Shown one piece after another: positions 28,052 to 39,706 of a stretch of DNA of 64,000 nt. Origin of the DNA: Pseudomonas anuradhapurensis. GTDB lineage: Bacteria > Pseudomonadota > Gammaproteobacteria > Pseudomonadales > Pseudomonadaceae. How positions within the stretch are numbered: the stretch's first letter is position 1; every line of letters starts with the position of its first letter. Both the position numbers and the translations under genes were made by a program. The notes below the pieces were generated by a model. It did no database searches. It saw only the letters and a program-made list of their open reading frames with translations, and was not told where the DNA came from. Where the stretch lies: the NCBI RefSeq assembly GCF_014269225.2, contig NZ_CP077097.1, positions 2,243,001-2,307,000 on the forward strand, written 5' to 3'.

Positions 28052-28064
28052 AGAACCTGGTTCT
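28052..28064. promoter_or_regulatory. IclR-type operator candidate, Gfo/Idh operon site 1
   Basis: Perfect palindrome AGAACC-T-GGTTCT, 72 bp upstream of the Gfo/Idh start. Centre-to-centre distance to site 2 is 34 bp, about three helical turns. Confidence 0.55.
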
Positions 28065-28085
28065 AGATTGTTTAACGCAGATTGT

Positions 28086-28098
28086 GGAACCTGGTTCC
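28086..28098. promoter_or_regulatory. IclR-type operator candidate, Gfo/Idh operon site 2
   Basis: Perfect palindrome GGAACC-T-GGTTCC; with its flanking T it reads TGGAAC-CTG-GTTCC, matching the site before the divergent flavoprotein gene. It lies 37 bp before the TTG start. Confidence 0.6.
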
Positions 28099-28135
28099 GG
28101 AATCCTCAATACAACAATCACAAGAGGACAGGCTG

Positions 28136-29188
28136 TTGAACGCACCCCTTCGTATCGCCTTGATCGGCGCTGGCATCATGGGCCGGCAGCATTACCGGCA
28201 TCTGTTCACTGTGCCGCAAGCCCGCCTGTGTGCCGTGGCCGATCCGGGCTCGCAGGCCGAGACCTTTGCCGCCGAATGCGGCGTGCCATGTTTTGCCGAC
28301 CATCGGCGCATGCTGGAGAGCGCGCGTCCCGAGGCCGTGATCGTCGCCAACCCGAACAACCTGCACGTCGCCACTGCGCTGGACTGCATCGAGGCCGGCA
28401 TCCCCGTGCTGGTGGAAAAACCGGTGGGTGTGCACCTGGATGAAGTACGCGCGCTGGTCGAGGCCTCGCGTCGGCGCAATGTGCCGGTACTGGTCGGCCA
28501 TCACCGTCGGCACAACCCGCTGATCAACCAGGCTCGCCAGGTAATTACCGACGGCAAGCTGGGCCGCTTGATCAACGTTACCGCGCTGTGGCAATTGCAA
28601 AAGCCCGACAGCTACTTCGACACCCCATGGCGCCGCGAGCCGGGTGCCGGTTTCCTGCTGACCAACCTGATCCATGATCTGGACCTGCTGCGCTACCTGT
28701 GCGGCGAGGTGGAGCAGGTACAGGCCTTCACCCGCAACGATGTGCGCGGGTATGCCAACGAAGACAGCGCAGCGGTGTTGCTGCAGTTCGCCAATGGGGC
28801 GTTGGGCAGCCTGACCGGCTCCGACGCGGTAGCCGCGCCCTGGAGCTGGGAACTGGATTCTGGCGAAAGCCCGGTGTACCCGCGTCAGGAGGGCCAGCCA
28901 TGCTACTTGCTCGCCGGCACCCGGGGCGCGCTGAGCATTCCCCAGCTCAAGCGCTGGCACTACGCTGAGGCAGGCGCGGGCTGGCACACGCCATTGCTGC
29001 ACAGCGAGGAAACCATTCCCGCAGGCGAAGCACTGACCCTGCAGTTGCAGCACTTCGTGCGGGTTGCCCGGGGCGAGCAGGCGCCGCTGATCGACGCGGC
29101 CGACGGTGGCCGCACCTTGGCCTTGATCGAAGCGATTCGCAAGGCAGCGTACAGCGGCCGGGCCTGTGCGCCCGAACAGGTCGCCTGA
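28136..29188 (+). CDS. Gfo/Idh/MocA-family oxidoreductase
   Basis: NAD(P)-dependent sugar-type oxidoreductase of 350 residues. The nucleotide fold is IALIGAGIMGRQHYRHL, the EKP motif is in VLVEKPVGVHL, and VLVGHHRRHNPLINQARQVI begins the second domain. The start is TTG at 28136, chosen for the AGAGGA ribosome site 8 bp upstream and because the Rossmann strand begins right after; no ATG fits better. It is followed after 29 bp by a TIM-barrel isomerase and preceded by two IclR-type palindromes. Such pairs act on inositols, sugar acids or keto-glycosides; the substrate is not known here. Confidence 0.88.
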   Translation: MNAPLRIALIGAGIMGRQHYRHLFTVPQARLCAVADPGSQAETFAAECGVPCFADHRRMLESARPEAVIVANPNNLHVATALDCIEAGIPVLVEKPVGVHLDEVRALVEASRRRNVPVLVGHHRRHNPLINQARQVITDGKLGRLINVTALWQLQKPDSYFDTPWRREPGAGFLLTNLIHDLDLLRYLCGEVEQVQAFTRNDVRGYANEDSAAVLLQFANGALGSLTGSDAVAAPWSWELDSGESPVYPRQEGQPCYLLAGTRGALSIPQLKRWHYAEAGAGWHTPLLHSEETIPAGEALTLQLQHFVRVARGEQAPLIDAADGGRTLALIEAIRKAAYSGRACAPEQVA

Positions 29189-29217
29189 ATGCGCCCTTCA
29201 TCGACTGGTGACAACTG

Positions 29218-30033
29218 ATGACTGATCGAATGTTCTCCCTGGCGGCGCTGACCGTTCTCGAACTGTCCCCACCCGCCATGGTTGAAGCCGCAGCCCGCGC
29301 CGGCTACAGCCATGTTGGCCTGCGCCTGGTGCCTGCCACCGAGCAGGAGCAGCATTTTCCGCTGGTGGCCGATGGTGACCTGCGCCGCAAGACCCAGGCG
29401 CGTCTGCGCGACACGGGTATCAAGGTGCTCGACCTGGAAATCCTGCGCCTGAAGGCGGACACCAGTGTGGCCAGTTTCGAGCCGATTCTGGCCGTGGGCG
29501 CCGAACTGGGTGGCACAGAACTTCTGGTGGCTGGCAACGATGCGGACGAGGCACGCCTGACCGAGCGTTTCGCCGCGCTGTGCGACCTGGCGGCGGACTA
29601 CGGTATTCATCCGCACCTGGAGTTCATGCCCTGGACCGATGTACGTGACTTGCGCCAGGCCATGCGGGTGGTAGCCAATGCCGACCGCGGCAACGGCTGC
29701 GTGCTGGTGGATGCGTTCCACTTCAACCGCTCCAGCTGTTCGTTGCACGACCTGGTGCAGCTGGCGCCGCAGCGCATGCGCTACGCCCAGTTGTGCGACG
29801 TCGCTGGCCCGGTGCCGGCCGACATGGACGAAATCCTGCGCCAGGCACGCAATGAGCGGCGTTTCCCCGGCGAAGGCGATGCCGACCTGGTCGGCCTGCT
29901 GCGCGCCTTGCCGCCGAACGTACCGCTGAGCCTGGAAATTCCCACGCGGCAGCTGCTGGCGCAGGGCATCAGTGGGGAACAGCGTGCGCGCATGGCACTG
30001 GAGAAAGCCATGGCGGTGCTGGCCAAGGTCTGA
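29218..30033 (+). CDS. sugar phosphate isomerase/epimerase-like TIM-barrel protein
   Basis: Protein of 271 residues from the xylose-isomerase-like (AP endonuclease 2) TIM-barrel superfamily. Metal-site style residues are seen in HPHLEFMPWTDVRD, VDAFHFNRSSCSLHDL and QLCDVAGPVPADMDE, with a final SLEIPTR. Relatives include IolE, IolI, 3-dehydroshikimate dehydratases and ketosugar epimerases. It follows the Gfo/Idh gene with the same orientation and a short gap, so it probably acts on that enzyme's product. Reaction not assigned. Confidence 0.84.
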   Translation: MTDRMFSLAALTVLELSPPAMVEAAARAGYSHVGLRLVPATEQEQHFPLVADGDLRRKTQARLRDTGIKVLDLEILRLKADTSVASFEPILAVGAELGGTELLVAGNDADEARLTERFAALCDLAADYGIHPHLEFMPWTDVRDLRQAMRVVANADRGNGCVLVDAFHFNRSSCSLHDLVQLAPQRMRYAQLCDVAGPVPADMDEILRQARNERRFPGEGDADLVGLLRALPPNVPLSLEIPTRQLLAQGISGEQRARMALEKAMAVLAKV

Positions 30034-30044
30034 CCGAAACCTGT

Positions 30045-30089
30045 TCGCCGGCAAGCCAGCTGCTGTGCGGCAGGAGCCGGCTTGGCGAC
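30045..30089. repeat. REP-type palindrome
   Basis: TCGCCGGCAAGCCAGCT against GGAGCCGGCTTGGCGA, a common P. putida REP pair, directly after the isomerase stop and between convergent genes. Confidence 0.6.
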
Positions 30090-30127
30090 GGCGGGGCCGG
30101 TGCAGGCATTGCCCATTGCGGCCTGAA

Positions 30128-30152
30128 CAAAAAAAGGCCCGCAAGGGGCCCC
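30128..30152 (-). terminator. rho-independent terminator of the MFS gene
   Basis: Read on the minus strand this is a GGCCC-type stem (GGCCC, short loop, GGGCC) followed by a run of seven T, 20-45 bp past the MFS stop. It is a textbook intrinsic terminator for the minus-strand transcript. Confidence 0.75.
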
Positions 30153-30174
30153 GTAGAGGTAAGTGGCAGCGCGC

Positions 30175-31500
30175 CTAGGCGTGCTCGACCTTGCGCGGCG
30201 CCATGAAGTACATCCACACCAGCGCCAGGAAGTACATGGCCGGAATCAGGGTGAACAACACCGCATAGTTGTTGTTTGTGGCGGTCAGTACGCTGCCGAC
30301 GATCTGGGTCATGAACATGCCGCCAATCGCCGCGCACATGCTGCCAAAGCCGAACACCGTACTCACCAGGTGCCGGGGTGTGTAGTCCATCACCAGGCTC
30401 CAGATATTGGCCGTCCACGCCTGGTGCGCGCCCACTGCCAGCGAGATGGCGACCACCGCGACCCACAGGCCACTGGCATTGGCGGCGAAGGTAACGCTGA
30501 GCATGGTGCAGGCGAAGATCAGCATCGACACCAGGCGCGCCGTGGTGGCGCGCATGCCGCGCCCGATCAGCCAGGACGACAGGACGCCGCCGCCGATGCT
30601 GCCGAAGTCCGCTGTCAGCCAGATGATGATCAGCGGGATACCCATCTGGGTCACGTTGATACCCAGGCTGTACTGTTGGTTGAGGAACGGTGGCAACCAG
30701 TACAGATAGAACCAGAACACCGGCGCGGTAATCGCATAGGCCACCGCGAAGGCCCAGGTGCCACGCAGGCGCAGAATGCGGCTGAACGGCACGCGGTTTG
30801 GCTCGGCGGTATCGCCCTGCTGGATGTATTCCACCTCGCTCTGGCGCACGCGGGGATGGTCTTCCGGGTTGTAGTACTTCAGCACCCACAGCACCACCCA
30901 CACCAGGCCCAGGCTACCCATGGCGATGAACGCGGCCTGCCAGCCCCACACCGCCAGGATCAGCGGCAGCAGGGCCGGGGTGACCATGGCGCCGACGTTG
31001 GTACCGGCATTGAACAGGCCGGTGGCGATGGCGCGCTCCCCCGCCGGGAACCACAGGCGCACGGTCTTCACACAGGCCGGGTAGTTGGCTGCCTCGGTCA
31101 GGCCGAGGATGAAGCGGCAGACCATGAAACCGGCGGCCGACGTGGCCAGGCCATGGGCGCCGGTGGCCAGGCTCCATAGCAGCACGGCGAAGAAGAACGC
31201 GCGTTTGACCCCGACCCTGTCGATCAGCCGGCCCTGCAGCAGGAAACCGATGGCGTAGCCGACCTGGAACCAGAAGTTGATGTTGGCGTAGTCCATCGCC
31301 GTCCAGCTCATTTCCTTGGCCAGGATTGGCTGCATGATGCCCAGCGCGGCACGGTCGATGTAGTTCAGGGTGGTGGCGAAGAATACCAGGGCAAGCATGC
31401 CCCAGCGGGTCTTGCCGACGGCGAAGGCGCCGCGAAGCTTGTCGCCGATCGAACCCTGGGGCGTCCGAGGGGCGGCGGGAGTGGTCCTGGAGTGGTTCAT
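30175..31500 (-). CDS. ACS-family MFS transporter (sugar acid / organic anion type)
   Basis: Inner-membrane carrier of 441 residues with 12 predicted helices. The anion:cation symporter (ACS) pattern is clear: FFATTLNYIDRAALGIMQP in helix 1, then GFLLQGRLIDRVGVKRAF, and RFILGLTEAANYPACVKTV in helix 4. Relatives carry hexuronates, glucarate, galactonate or aromatic acids. The start MNHSRTTPAAPRTP at 31500 is preferred over an upstream Met, although its ribosome site is weak. It converges on the Gfo/Idh-isomerase operon and probably imports the substrate of that locus. Confidence 0.87.
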   Translation of the reverse strand: MNHSRTTPAAPRTPQGSIGDKLRGAFAVGKTRWGMLALVFFATTLNYIDRAALGIMQPILAKEMSWTAMDYANINFWFQVGYAIGFLLQGRLIDRVGVKRAFFFAVLLWSLATGAHGLATSAAGFMVCRFILGLTEAANYPACVKTVRLWFPAGERAIATGLFNAGTNVGAMVTPALLPLILAVWGWQAAFIAMGSLGLVWVVLWVLKYYNPEDHPRVRQSEVEYIQQGDTAEPNRVPFSRILRLRGTWAFAVAYAITAPVFWFYLYWLPPFLNQQYSLGINVTQMGIPLIIIWLTADFGSIGGGVLSSWLIGRGMRATTARLVSMLIFACTMLSVTFAANASGLWVAVVAISLAVGAHQAWTANIWSLVMDYTPRHLVSTVFGFGSMCAAIGGMFMTQIVGSVLTATNNNYAVLFTLIPAMYFLALVWMYFMAPRKVEHA

Positions 31501-31627
31501 AAACTGCTCGTTCTTGAAATTGTATTCAGCTGCGGTGCTACGGGTAGGTCGCCAGTCCCAGGCAGGGGACATGCAAGGCCGATGCATGGTGGGCAGTGAA
31601 GGCGGCAGCGTCAATTCAAGGGAGAGG

Positions 31628-32272
31628 CTAGTGTTCGGTTACCGAACGGTTGCGGTGGTCTGTGGGCGAGGCGGTGGTTCGGACCATGCCGAAGGAGACG
31701 GGGCCGTCGTTACTCGGCACCGCAGGTCGGAAAAGTATCGGCAGGGCAGAGCATGGGTTGGCGCCAGGGTGGCGGTACCACACAGTTGCCCAGCGTTTCA
31801 CCTCCTCGCGGCCGTACTGTTGCATCCACAATTGCAGTGTTTTGTTTAACGTGCTCTTCGCTTCTACCATCTCACCGGTGTACGGGTTTCTGTAGTACTT
31901 GCTTTGCCGTGCCCTGAAGCGGCGGAGTGGTAAAGGGGGCGACCATGAATGTTTGCTATCTTCGTCCTCGATCCCTCTGATTGCCAATATATCCGATAAG
32001 CCGAATTGGTATTCGGCGAGCAGGTCGCGGAGTTTGCCTTCGAACTCGAATTCGCGCTTGAGGTGCGGATCGATTTTTATGAAAGAGAGTTCGGACTTCT
32101 TGGCGGCGAGCAGGTGTTCGAGTGCACGGAATTCGGCGATAACACGTTGAACCACAGCATCCCGGCGTTCAAACCACCGCCGACGCTGGATGTCAGCAAG
32201 CCGAGGAAGTTGGGTTTCACCCGTACGGTAGTGGTCAGTTCGATTGCAATCGTCCGGTTTCAGGCGCGTCAT
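31628..32272 (-). CDS. MvaT/TurE-like (H-NS type) protein, altered at both ends
   Basis: The middle of this 214-codon frame matches the Pseudomonas MvaT family: [19 protein letters not shown] and [20 protein letters not shown] for the N-terminal oligomerisation coil, and [20 protein letters not shown] followed by [19 protein letters not shown] for the DNA-binding end. Family alignment predicts a start near the GTG at 32155; the ATG at 32272 adds 39 residues that overlap the TssM remnant. The C-terminus runs about 50 residues past the usual end. In the DNA-binding loop the usual KGGNHKTL is KSTLNKTL, so the Gly-Asn of the AT-hook-like pincer is lost. The surrounding DNA is more A/T rich than its neighbours. 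It may be a diverged silencer or a decaying gene. Confidence 0.6.
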   Translation of the reverse strand: MTRLKPDDCNRTDHYRTGETQLPRLADIQRRRWFERRDAVVQRVIAEFRALEHLLAAKKSELSFIKIDPHLKREFEFEGKLRDLLAEYQFGLSDILAIRGIEDEDSKHSWSPPLPLRRFRARQSKYYRNPYTGEMVEAKSTLNKTLQLWMQQYGREEVKRWATVWYRHPGANPCSALPILFRPAVPSNDGPVSFGMVRTTASPTDHRNRSVTEH

Positions 32273-34547
32273 CTACCGCGAGGTCGGTCTCGCTGGCGAC
32301 AACGCCAGGGTGGCTCGCAGCAAGCGCCAGTTGTTCCGCGTGGGTTCCGCAGTAGGCATGCTGGCGTTCTGTATCGTTGTCGCCAGCTGGCAGCGTTACT
32401 TCGATAGCAATGCTGCCAAGGCTGCCAGCGTACTCGCCAAGAGCGAGGAGTACAGCCACCGGCAACTGGACCAGCATCTTGACCCGACCGGGCGCAACCT
32501 GCTGGAGCCGCTGGACCAGATCCGCGATGCAGTGGCGGTGTTCGGCGACTATCGCACTGCATGGCCAGGTGTAGCCGATGCGGGCCTCTATCAGGGGCGC
32601 GCGATCGGGCCTCGGGTCGATGAGGCCTATCTGAGCCTGCTCGGCAGGCGCTTCCTGCCGGCATTGGCCAGTGGTGTAGTCGACGCGATGAGCGCCGCGC
32701 CCCCTGGCAGTGAGCAGCAGATGGCCGCGCTCAGGGTTTACCGAATGCTTGAGGATCGCCAGAACCGCCGCCCCGAATGGGTCGAGGAGTGGATGGCCCA
32801 GCGGTGGCAGCAAGCCTTCCCGGGCCAGGGGCAACTGCAGCGCGAGCTCATGCGACACCTGCAATACGCCTTGGCTTATGCCGACGCCGACCTGCCCCAG
32901 TACCAGCAACGCGTTGCCGAAGTACAGCAGGCCCTGCGCAAATTGCCCCTGCCGGAGCGAATCTATGCGGGCCTCAAGCAGCGCGCTGAGGAACAGCTGC
33001 ACCAGGGCCTGGACCTGCGTTACCAGGTCGGGCCAGCCTTCGATGTGGTCTATCGGCCGGCTTCCGCTTCCATGCGCGATGATGCTGGCTTCGTGATTGC
33101 GCCGATGCTCACCGCCAAAGGTTTCCAGGCGTACGTTGCACCGCTCGGCCAGCGGTTCGTCGAAATGGCGATGATCGACCAGTGGGCGCTGGGCGAGCGC
33201 GGCCAACTCGATTATTCCGATGCCGATCGGGACGCGCTTGTTGCTCGCGTACGCAGCCTGTACAGCAGCGATTACATTGATAGCTGGCGGCGGGCGCTGG
33301 CCGCGTTTTCGCTGGTGGACTTCCGTGATCTGGAGCATGCAGTCGCAGTTCTCGAGCAAATGACCGGGCCTGCGGCACCGCTGCAGCGACTGCTGGATAC
33401 AGTGAAGGACAACACCACGCTGTGGTCGCCAGCAGGCGAGGAGGTGCCAGGCGAGACAGCTGTTCTGCAGCCAGCTGGCCGCGCCGCTGAACAGCAGCAG
33501 ACCTTGGCCATCCAGCGCGCATTCGCCGGGCTCAGCGGCATGTTGCAGGCGACAGGCGACAAGCCGAGCGGCTATGAGGAAACCCTTGCCGCGCTGACCG
33601 CGGTTCACGCCTACGCCAAGGCGGTACAGGACAGTCCCGACCGGGGCAAGGCGGCTCTGCAGGCTGTGCGTCAGCGCTTTTCGATGACCGGGCACGACCC
33701 GATCGGCACCTTGCAGCGGCTGGCGACAGGCCTGCCGGAGCCGCTCAACCACCAACTCGGAAAGGTCGCGGAGCAGACTGCGCAGGTGCTGAACATTCAA
33801 GCATTGCTTGAGCTGGAGCGCCGCTGGGATGCTGACGTCTACAGTTTCTTCCAGCAGCGATTGGCAGGGCGATACCCCTTCGTGGTGAGGGCACCTGACG
33901 CTTCCCTGGAGGATTTCGAAGCGTTCTTCGGGCCAAAGGGGCGGCTGCAGCAATTCCATGACCAGTACCTGAAGCTGTTCCTCGATGACAACCTCGAAGC
34001 CCTGCGAGCCGGGCAGCAGCAGTCGCTGATCCGCAGCGATGTGCTCGAACAGCTGGCGCTGGCGAATCGCATCCGCGAAACGTTCTTCGATCAACGCGGA
34101 AACCTGAGCGTGCAGTTCAGCATCGAGCCATTGGGGCTGAGCGCCAACCAGCGTACGAGCCTGCTGGACCTGGACGGTCAGTTGATCGCCTACACCCACG
34201 GTCCGAGTCAAATCACCGGTATCGTCTGGCCCAATACCCTGGGGCAGCAGGTGCGCAGCAACCTGACCTTGCTCAGGCAAAACGGCAACAGCAGTAGCCT
34301 GGGTTACCACGGCCCGTGGTCGCTGTTCCGCCTGCTCAGCCGCGGCTCGCTCAATGGGCGCACTGCCACCAGCGTGGATCTCAGCTTCCGGACCGGTGAT
34401 GGGGTGATGCGCTATCGGCTGAACGCGGAAAAAGCCTTCAATCCCATTACCCAGCAACCATTCAAAGGCTTCCAGTTACCACGAGGTCTGCTACAGCAGC
34501 CAGTGAACGTAGCGCAGGCGGGAGGGCCGGATGGGCAGGCTTTATGA
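32244..34547 (+). pseudogene. tssM: type VI secretion TssM (IcmF/VasK), 5'-truncated
   Basis: About 767 codons corresponding to the C-terminal part of TssM. The frame begins with [13 protein letters not shown], a segment normally internal to TssM, then the last membrane helix (FRVGSAVGMLAFCIVVASWQ) and the long periplasmic ImcF-related and C-terminal beta domains (LFDQRGNLSVQF-like region, TGIVWPNTLGQQ, GPWSLFRLLSR). The N-terminal GTPase-like cytoplasmic region and first two helices are missing, and no other tss gene is near. The only upstream start is a TTG. Full TssM has about 1100-1300 residues. I call it a remnant left by deletion or rearrangement; the 5' break lies where the MvaT-like frame begins. 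Confidence 0.8.
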
Positions 34548-34990
34548 TCAGGAGCCGACCCGTTCGTCTTGCGCCTGCAAGCCGCTCAAGGCTCTACCAG
34601 CCAGGTAGCCAAAGGTCATGCCCGGCCCGAGCGTGATGCCGCCACTCGGGTAGTACCCGCCCGTCACGCTGCCCATGTCATTACCCACCGCATACAGCCC
34701 GAGTACCGGCTGGGCCGCGTGGTCCAACGCGCGGGCCGAGGCGTCTGTACGCAGCCCGGCAAAGGTGCCCAGGCTGCCCGGGACCAGCTTGGTCGGCGTG
34801 TTGGGGTTGGACGGGATCTGGTCATCCAGCTCCAGGGCCGGCGCCTGCGCTTGGGGCTGAGCAGGAATTCTGCAAGCTTCTGCGCCAGCTCCGGCTGGTC
34901 GTTGCTGGCCGTGCGCATTCTGCCTGGACCGCAGTGAAGGGCCATACCCGATTCGTACCTTCACCGGGGATATCGGCGGCCGTGTGGCGT
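34548..34990 (-). pseudogene. 3' remnant of a FAD-dependent oxidoreductase gene
   Basis: About 90 C-terminal codons are clearly homologous to the intact flavoprotein at 25.3-27.0 kb: [19 protein letters not shown], then GLYAVGNDMGSVTGGYYPSG and GITLGPGMTFGYLAGRAL. Upstream of about 34840 the frame no longer reads as flavoprotein, and the FAD-binding N-terminus is absent. Its stop abuts the TssM stop with no gap. A decayed paralogue, not a functional gene; the upstream limit given is approximate. Confidence 0.7.
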
Positions 34991-35103
34991 TAGAGGCGAG
35001 CGGATCAACCCGTTCGTCCCGGTGCTGCGCCGGCCTTCGCAGGTGTTTGGTTAGGCTGCGGATCCAGCATAGGGTGCCATCCACCGCGCCACCTGCCTTG
35101 CGC

Positions 35104-36957
35104 CTATTCCACCGCCTCGGCCACGCCTTGGTCCTCACCCAGGAAGCCGCCGCTCTGGTGCTGCCACAAGCGTGCATACGTCCCGTTTTTCGCCAGCAAC
35201 TGCGCATGGGTACCTTGCTCGATGATGCGCCCTTCATCCATGACGATCAGCCGGTCCATGGCGGCAATGGTCGACAACCGGTGGGCGATGGCGATGACGG
35301 TCTTGCCCTGCATCATTTCATCCAGGCTTTCCTGGATGGCCACTTCGACTTCCGAATCCAGCGCGCTGGTGGCTTCGTCCAGCAACAGGATCGGCGCGTT
35401 CTTCAGCATCACCCGGGCAATGGCGATGCGCTGGCGCTGGCCGCCGGACAGCTTGATGCCGCGCTCGCCCACCAGGGTGTCGTAACCGCTGTGGCCCTGG
35501 CGGTCGCTGAGCTGGCTGATGAAACCATCGGCCTGTGCGTTGACTGCGGCGGCGCGGATCTGCGCCTCGCTCGCATCGGGGCGGCCATAGGCGATGTTGT
35601 CGCGAATCGAGCGGTGCAGCAGCGAGGTGTCCTGGGTGACCATGCCGATGGCGCTGCGCAGGCTGTCCTGGGTGACCCGGGCGATGTTCTGCCCGTCGAT
35701 GCGGATTTCGCCACTGTCCACGTCGTAGAAGCGCAGCAGCAGGTTGATCAGCGTGGATTTGCCGGCACCCGAGCGGCCGACCAGCCCGACCTTCTCGCCA
35801 GGCTGGATGTGCAGGCTCAGGTCGTTCAGTACCTGGCGCTCGCCGTTGTAGTTGAAGCTGACCTTGTCGAAGGTCACCGCGCCGCCGCGGGTCACCAGTT
35901 CGCCGGCATCCGGCGCGTCCTGCACCTTGGGGCCGCGGGTCAGGGTGGCCATGCCGTCCTGCACGGTGCCGATGTTCTCGAACAGCGAGGTCATCTGCCA
36001 CATGATCCAGTGCGACATGCCGTTGATGCGCAAGGCCATGGCGGTGATCGCCGCCACCGCGCCGGTGCCGACCTGGCCCTGGTGCCACAGCCACAGGGCA
36101 TAGCCGCCTGCGCCGAGGATCAGCCCCACCACCAGTGCCTGGTTGACGATCTCGAACTGGCTGACCAGGCGCATCTGGCGAAAGCCGGTGTGCTTGAAAT
36201 CCTCCATGGCGGCGCGCGCGAAGTGCGATTCCCGTTTCGAATGCGAGAACAGCTTGACCGTGGTGATGTTGGTGTAGGCGTCCGACACCCGCCCGGTCAT
36301 CGACGATCGCGCATGGGCCTGTTCCTCCCCGACCTTACCCAGGCGCGGTACGAAATACAGCATGGCCAGCCCGAACAGCAGCACCCAGGCAATGAACGGC
36401 AACATCAGCTTCAGGGCAAAGCCACCGGCCAGGGCGATGATCGCGATGAAATACACGCCGATGCCGGGCAGGATCTCGATGACGGTAAACAGCACTTCAC
36501 GCACCGCCAGCGCCGTCTGCATCACCTTGGTGGTGACCCGGCCGGAGAACTCGTCGGAAAAGAACGACAGGCTCTGGCGCAGCATCAGCCGGTGGAAATC
36601 CCAGCGCAGGCGCAACGGCAAATTGATCGCCAGGACCTGGTGCTGGACCATCGTGCGCAGTGCCACCAGCCCGACGCTGGTCACCAGGACGATGCCGATC
36701 CCCCACAGTACGTGGCTTTCCTGGGGGCTTGCGGCATCACCGGCCTGCCAGGCCGCAAGCAGGTCGACCACCTGGCCGAGGAAGGCGAACAGCCAGGCTT
36801 CGTAGACTGACACCGCGGCGCTGAGCAAGGCCAGTGCCAGAATGTAGCCGCGCGCGCCGCGGGTGCAGGCCCACATGAAGCGCAGCAGGCCCACCGGTGG
36901 CGGTGGTACCTCGTCGGGGGGGAAGGGGTCGAGCCATCGTTCAAAAATACGCAGCAT
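35104..36957 (-). CDS. ABC transporter, fused permease and ATPase (type IV exporter)
   Basis: Half-transporter of 617 residues, presumably a homodimer, MsbA/lipid- or drug-exporter type. Six membrane helices lie in residues ~25-325, followed by the ATPase: Walker A GRSGAGKST, the signature LSGGQRQRIAIARVML, Walker B ILLLDEATSALDSEVE and the switch His in IAHRLSTIAAMD. Start MLRIFERWLDPFPPDE at 36957 with GGAGA upstream. It stands alone, divergent from katG across a 377-bp spacer. Cargo unknown. Confidence 0.9.
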   Translation of the reverse strand: MLRIFERWLDPFPPDEVPPPPVGLLRFMWACTRGARGYILALALLSAAVSVYEAWLFAFLGQVVDLLAAWQAGDAASPQESHVLWGIGIVLVTSVGLVALRTMVQHQVLAINLPLRLRWDFHRLMLRQSLSFFSDEFSGRVTTKVMQTALAVREVLFTVIEILPGIGVYFIAIIALAGGFALKLMLPFIAWVLLFGLAMLYFVPRLGKVGEEQAHARSSMTGRVSDAYTNITTVKLFSHSKRESHFARAAMEDFKHTGFRQMRLVSQFEIVNQALVVGLILGAGGYALWLWHQGQVGTGAVAAITAMALRINGMSHWIMWQMTSLFENIGTVQDGMATLTRGPKVQDAPDAGELVTRGGAVTFDKVSFNYNGERQVLNDLSLHIQPGEKVGLVGRSGAGKSTLINLLLRFYDVDSGEIRIDGQNIARVTQDSLRSAIGMVTQDTSLLHRSIRDNIAYGRPDASEAQIRAAAVNAQADGFISQLSDRQGHSGYDTLVGERGIKLSGGQRQRIAIARVMLKNAPILLLDEATSALDSEVEVAIQESLDEMMQGKTVIAIAHRLSTIAAMDRLIVMDEGRIIEQGTHAQLLAKNGTYARLWQHQSGGFLGEDQGVAEAVE

Positions 36958-39593
<2,636 letters not shown>

Positions 39594-39608
39594 CGGCGTT
39601 GCGGTGGG

Positions 39609-39623
39609 GGGCGCCTGGCGCCC
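39609..39623. terminator. short hairpin after katG
   Basis: GGGCGC-CTG-GCGCCC stem 15 bp after the katG stop, without a U-run. Possible weak terminator. Confidence 0.35.
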
Positions 39624-39706
39624 TCTACCGCGTCGGGGCTGGACCATTCTGATGTTCCTGTGCAAGCTGATACGCGACAGTGATTGCACAGAGAAGGTGA
39701 TCGTCA

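Noticed and set aside
32235..34457. A 740-codon open frame antisense to the TssM remnant.
   Set aside because: It has no family pattern, whereas the plus frame matches TssM throughout.
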